DNA from: Methanocatella intestini
Lineage (GTDB): Archaea > Methanobacteriota > Methanobacteria > Methanobacteriales > Methanobacteriaceae
DNA length: 64,000 bases
Reading direction: 5' to 3' (one strand)
NCBI RefSeq assembly: GCF_002252585.1
Contig: NZ_NQLD01000012.1
Each line of letters begins with the position of its first letter. The stretch's first letter is position 1. Of the stretch, positions 60,312 to 64,000 are shown piece by piece. The notes under the pieces were generated by a model. That model was given only the letters and a program-made list of their open reading frames with translations, did not search any database and was not told the origin of the DNA. Both the position numbers and the translations under genes were made by a program.

Positions 60312-61817
60312 TTAATATTTAACAGCTGTTGTCAGCATTAACATTCCGGAAATAAAACTGATAGCTACAGTCAGCACTAAAAAGCTTAAAGTTTGCTTAT
60401 CTATTTTTTTATTGCCTATTCCAAATACAAACGGTAAAAATATTAGCAACGGCATGAAGTAACGACTGAATACACCACTTGTTACATTTTCCCCTCCAAC
60501 TGGAGACCATGTTAAGTATTGGATAGCCATTACACCACTATAGATTAAAATAATTATTAAAAATCCTTTAATACGTGTTTTTAAATTTAAATCTTTGAAA
60601 TTACAATAAAATACACTAAATAAACAGAAGAATACAAAGTAAAGTCCTGCAAGAAGAGTTGATGAATATTCTCTTACACTATTTGAGAAATAAAAGAATC
60701 TGTCAATAACAGTTGGCAGTGCAGTACTGTAGATTTCACCAAATCTTTGAAGTGCAATTAACGGATTGGCCAGTAAGTAATCAATTTGACCACTTGCACT
60801 TACATTTCTTTGGATAAAATATTCTCCTCTCCAGGAATTAGCTAGTTGTGTTGTTGCATAGCTGCTCCAAGCAATTCCAATACCTAAAGCAACTAAAATA
60901 CAAAGTTTAGATAGGATATTTTGCTTTTTATCACTAAAATGGGTATTTGGAACCAGGAAAATCAATAAACTTAGAGCCAAGTAAGGAGTTTTAAGCAGTC
61001 CGCATAGAATTACAGCTATGTAAAATATTCCTAAATCTGTCCAGGTAATTTTAGGTGTTTTATAGAAATATAAGAAATAGCTGAATGCTAAAATAGCCAG
61101 TGCACTAAATAATCCGTCACAGCTTGTTGATGCAGCTTGATAAATAGCCAGCGGCAGCAGTGACACTATAAGCAATGGAAACTTAAAGACTGGTGCTTTT
61201 TTAATAGCTATTGTAATTATTCCAGCATATAATAATAAATTAAAGAATCTTCCAAGCCACAACATCCAAATTGCATTTAAATCCAGACATTTTGCTAAAA
61301 ATACTCCAAGACCCTGTGCCAAATAGGCATAAAATGGATTTTGAGCAAAAGCAGAGTTGAAATATGATGGAGTATAATTTATTTTCTCGTCATCTACATG
61401 TGTATTAAATACATTTGCACCTGCATTGTCAAAAAATGAGGTTACACTTGCAATTGTTTTATAACCGTTTGCAGTTGTATTTGGGATTGGCACATAGCTG
61501 GTTGATAATTCTCCGGTTGATACTATTTCTGAGCGAACAAAATGCTCACTTTCATCAGATACATCATAAATTGGTGTTAAAAATAAACTTATTATTCCAA
61601 ATATTATTATTAGCACCAGTGCGACTTTATGTAAATTTTCATTGTTTTTTGTATAATATGCAATGGAAAATATTCCTGCTATTAGCAATATACAAAACAT
61701 AAGCACTTCAAATTCGGGATTTGAAAAGTTTGCCCTATATGTGAAATACAGGCTGAATAAGCTTAATATTAAAGCATATATTCCAATGAAATATTTCTTA
61801 TTTTCTAATTTAAACAT
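60312..61817 (-). CDS. DUF2142 family multi-pass membrane protein
   Basis: 501 residues, about 11-13 helices. The conserved part reads TPIYDVSDESEHFVRSEIVSTGE, with later NPFYAYLAQGLGVFL and a long loop. DUF2142 proteins are linked to surface polysaccharide synthesis and resemble GT-C glycosyltransferases with a DE-rich first loop. The substrate is unknown. It is convergent with the GT2 gene (4-bp gap) and lies just downstream of tex. Confidence 0.8.
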   Translation of the reverse strand: MFKLENKKYFIGIYALILSLFSLYFTYRANFSNPEFEVLMFCILLIAGIFSIAYYTKNNENLHKVALVLIIIFGIISLFLTPIYDVSDESEHFVRSEIVSTGELSTSYVPIPNTTANGYKTIASVTSFFDNAGANVFNTHVDDEKINYTPSYFNSAFAQNPFYAYLAQGLGVFLAKCLDLNAIWMLWLGRFFNLLLYAGIITIAIKKAPVFKFPLLIVSLLPLAIYQAASTSCDGLFSALAILAFSYFLYFYKTPKITWTDLGIFYIAVILCGLLKTPYLALSLLIFLVPNTHFSDKKQNILSKLCILVALGIGIAWSSYATTQLANSWRGEYFIQRNVSASGQIDYLLANPLIALQRFGEIYSTALPTVIDRFFYFSNSVREYSSTLLAGLYFVFFCLFSVFYCNFKDLNLKTRIKGFLIIILIYSGVMAIQYLTWSPVGGENVTSGVFSRYFMPLLIFLPFVFGIGNKKIDKQTLSFLVLTVAISFISGMLMLTTAVKY

Positions 61818-61832
61818 TTTAATAACCTTTAT

Positions 61833-63980
61833 TTATATTAACATTGATAATTGTATTCTATTTCTAGCTAAATCAACATCTAAAACCTTAACATCAACAA
61901 TATCTCCGACACTTACAATATCCAGAGGGTGCTTTACAAATTTATCAGCCAGCTGTGAAATATGAATTAAACCGTCCTGATGAACTCCAATATCTACAAA
62001 AGCACCAAAATCAACAATATTTCTAACAGTTCCTTGCATAATCATGCCTTCTTCCAGATCATCTATTGATAAAACATTTTTTCTTAAAACAGGTTTTGGC
62101 ATGTCTTCACGAGGATCTCTTCCAGGTTTTTTAAGTTCTTTAACAATATCCTGCAGGGTAATAACACCAACGTCTAACTGCTTAGATAATTCATCATAAT
62201 TCAGGTTATCTAATTTTAAGTTATCTGAACCGATATCTGCCAAACTGTATCCCAATTTATCTAAGAGTTTGACTGCAGCATCGTAAGATTCGGGATGTAT
62301 TGTAGTGTTGTCTAAAGGATGTTCGGGATTGTCTATTTTTACAAATCCTGCACATTGCTCAAAAGTCTTTTTACCAAGTTTTTTAACATTTAAAAGTTCA
62401 TTTCTATTGTCAAATTTACCGTTTTCTTCTCTGTAGCTAATAATATTTTTAGCAGTTGATTTAGTAATTCCAGAAACATAATTAAGTAAGCTAGGTGATG
62501 CAGTATTTAAATCAACACCAACTTCATTAACTGCTCTTTCAACAACTCCTCCTAAAGACTCGTTTAGCTGTTTCTGATTCATGTCATGCTGATACTGGCC
62601 AACACCAATGGATTTGGGGTCAATTTTAACAAGTTCAGCTAACGGGTCCTGCAGTCTTCTAGCTATTGAAACAGCACTGCGTTCACCTTCATTAAAATCA
62701 GGAAATTCTTCATCAGCTAGTTTACTTGCAGAATAAACAGATGCACCAGCTTCATTAACAATAATGTACTCAACAGAAGTGTTTTTAATTATATCTGACA
62801 CTATTTCTTCAGATTCTCTTGAAGCAGTTCCATTTCCAATAGCTATTACATCAATATCATATTTTTTAATCAAATCAAGTATGACTTTCTTGGATTCTTT
62901 AACTTTATTTTGAGGTTCAGTCGGGTATATTAAGGATGTTTCTAAAACCTTGCCTGTCGGATCAATAACAGCTAATTTGCAGCCTGTTCTGAAAGCAGGA
63001 TCCCAGCCTAAAATAGTTTTTCCACTTAAAGGACTTTCCATAAGAAGCTGACTTAAATTTTTAGCAAAAACTTCAATGGATTTCTCTTCAGCTTTTTTAG
63101 TTAGATAACTTCTAATTTCCCGTTCAATAGCTGGTGAAATTAAACGTTTATAAGAATCTTTAATGGCTTCTGTAATGATTGGAGTAGTATAAGGATTGTG
63201 TTCAATCATTTCAGGAACTTTAGAGCAGTTTTTAAGAGTATGTCTTTTAAGATATTGAATGATATCATCTTCTTCAATATCAACTTTTCCTCTAATGATT
63301 CCTTCATTTTCTGCTCTGTTAATAGCTAATATCCTATGTGGGGGAATTTTAGATAGTTTTTCTGAATAATTAAAATAAATTTCATATTCTGAAGCTGATT
63401 CATCTTTAGTTTTAGCTTTAGTTTCAATTAATCCATTGTAAAAAGTGTTCTGTCTGATTTTTTTTCTGAAACCTGAATTATCAGAAATAATCTCAGCAAT
63501 TATGTCCTGTGCTCCTTTAATAGCTTCATGCGGTGTTTTAACATCACCTGTAACATAATTTTGAGCTATTTTAGAAACAGGTTCTTTAATTTCTTGAGCT
63601 AAAATAAGATTGGCCAATGGTTCCAGACCTTTTTCTTTAGCTATTGTTGCACGTGTTCTTTTTTTACTTTTATAAGGTCTGTATAAATCATCAAGCTCAA
63701 CTAATGTTTGTGCATTAAGAATCTGATTTTTTAAGGTGTCATCTAACTTTCCTAAGCTATCGATTCGCTCAATGATTTTAGTTTTTTTATCTTCCAAATT
63801 TCTAAGATATTTAAGCCTTTCATCAAATTTTCTTAAAAGCTCATCATTTAAAGAGCCGGTAACATCCTTTCTGTATCTTGCAATAAAAGGAATAGTGTTA
63901 CCATCATCAATTAACTTGATTACTTTGTTAACTTGCCATGGTTCCAGGTTTAATTCTTTTTCGAGTGTTTTAGCTATCAT
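61833..63980 (-). CDS. Tex-like RNA-binding protein
   Basis: 715 residues. N-terminal helical Tex domain (KVIKLIDDGNTIPFIARYRKDVTGSL), a YqgF-like RNase-H fold (TILGWDPAFRTGCKLAVIDPTGKV) near 320-450, helix-hairpin-helix elements (NTASPSLLNYVSGI), and a C-terminal S1 domain (MIMQGTVRNIVDFGAFVDIGVHQDGLIHIS) near 645-715. Bacterial Tex is a transcription/RNA factor; archaeal homologues are few and often taken to come by transfer. The ATG at 63980 lies 20 bases from the window end, so its promoter is not visible. Confidence 0.9.
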   Translation of the reverse strand: MIAKTLEKELNLEPWQVNKVIKLIDDGNTIPFIARYRKDVTGSLNDELLRKFDERLKYLRNLEDKKTKIIERIDSLGKLDDTLKNQILNAQTLVELDDLYRPYKSKKRTRATIAKEKGLEPLANLILAQEIKEPVSKIAQNYVTGDVKTPHEAIKGAQDIIAEIISDNSGFRKKIRQNTFYNGLIETKAKTKDESASEYEIYFNYSEKLSKIPPHRILAINRAENEGIIRGKVDIEEDDIIQYLKRHTLKNCSKVPEMIEHNPYTTPIITEAIKDSYKRLISPAIEREIRSYLTKKAEEKSIEVFAKNLSQLLMESPLSGKTILGWDPAFRTGCKLAVIDPTGKVLETSLIYPTEPQNKVKESKKVILDLIKKYDIDVIAIGNGTASRESEEIVSDIIKNTSVEYIIVNEAGASVYSASKLADEEFPDFNEGERSAVSIARRLQDPLAELVKIDPKSIGVGQYQHDMNQKQLNESLGGVVERAVNEVGVDLNTASPSLLNYVSGITKSTAKNIISYREENGKFDNRNELLNVKKLGKKTFEQCAGFVKIDNPEHPLDNTTIHPESYDAAVKLLDKLGYSLADIGSDNLKLDNLNYDELSKQLDVGVITLQDIVKELKKPGRDPREDMPKPVLRKNVLSIDDLEEGMIMQGTVRNIVDFGAFVDIGVHQDGLIHISQLADKFVKHPLDIVSVGDIVDVKVLDVDLARNRIQLSMLI

Positions 63981-64000
63981 TAAAATTACATTCCTATATA

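Overview
The window looks like chromosomal DNA of a low-GC methanogenic archaeon, most likely a gut Methanobrevibacter (M. smithii or a close relative). Evidence: strong AT richness; archaeal information-processing genes (Orc1/Cdc6, DNA polymerase D small subunit, an HMf-type histone, archaeosine tRNA-guanine transglycosylase); an archaeal mevalonate route; a thiol:fumarate reductase flavoprotein; cobamide genes; and several Ig-like-repeat or beta-helix 'adhesin-like' surface proteins typical of gut Methanobacteriales. Starts are often preceded by GGAGG, GGTGA or GTGAT sites. The species call is inference from gene content; no rRNA is present.

Layout. 1-6.7 kb: end of a beta-helix adhesin (running off the left edge), cbiP, a methyltransferase, a small unknown gene, and the thiolase/HMG-CoA synthase pair. 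6.8-17 kb: two tRNA-Gly genes, two tandem flippase paralogues, a methyltransferase and tgtA (one probable operon), an acyltransferase, an MnmC-like methyltransferase and an Ig-repeat surface protein ending in a zinc-ribbon-like domain. 17.5-22 kb: a tight operon purC-purS-purQ-cobA-glmS plus a small gene. 22-25.5 kb: an intact-looking insertion sequence just upstream of the pur promoter, a small membrane protein and a decayed IS1182-like element. 25.5-32.4 kb: tfrA, a 5'-deoxyadenosine/SAH deaminase, a histone, hisG-flavodoxin-pyrB, and orc1/cdc6.

32.4-33.3 kb is gene-free, very AT-rich and carries repeated TTTCAAGTGAAA-type boxes in both orientations beside orc1/cdc6. I read it as a chromosomal replication origin. 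To its left 22 of 28 intact protein genes point away from it, while the right side is mixed.

33.3-46.9 kb: cobamide genes cbiB-cbiG, cbiH (with a Cys-rich tail) and two His-rich CbiX-type chelatases, interleaved with fucA, DNA polymerase D small subunit, a PhoU/TrkA-C protein with an MgtE-like transporter, two pilin-like proteins, a decayed ATPase fragment, and the DUF35 partner of the thiolase/HMG-CoA synthase pair, 38 kb from that pair. 47-51.7 kb: three surface proteins, one with a transglutaminase-like domain. 51.8-64 kb: thiL-amrS, an operon of two-domain purE, a UbiD-family decarboxylase (probably of the archaeal mevalonate pathway) and a membrane protein, then surface-glycan genes (GT39-like, GtrA, GT2, DUF2142) and tex.

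Three themes recur: isoprenoid lipid synthesis (thiolase, HMGCS, DUF35, UbiD homologue), tetrapyrrole/cobamide synthesis (cobA, cbiX x2, cbiH, cbiG, cbiP, cbiB) and cell-surface construction (adhesins, flippases, glycosyltransferases, pilin-like proteins).
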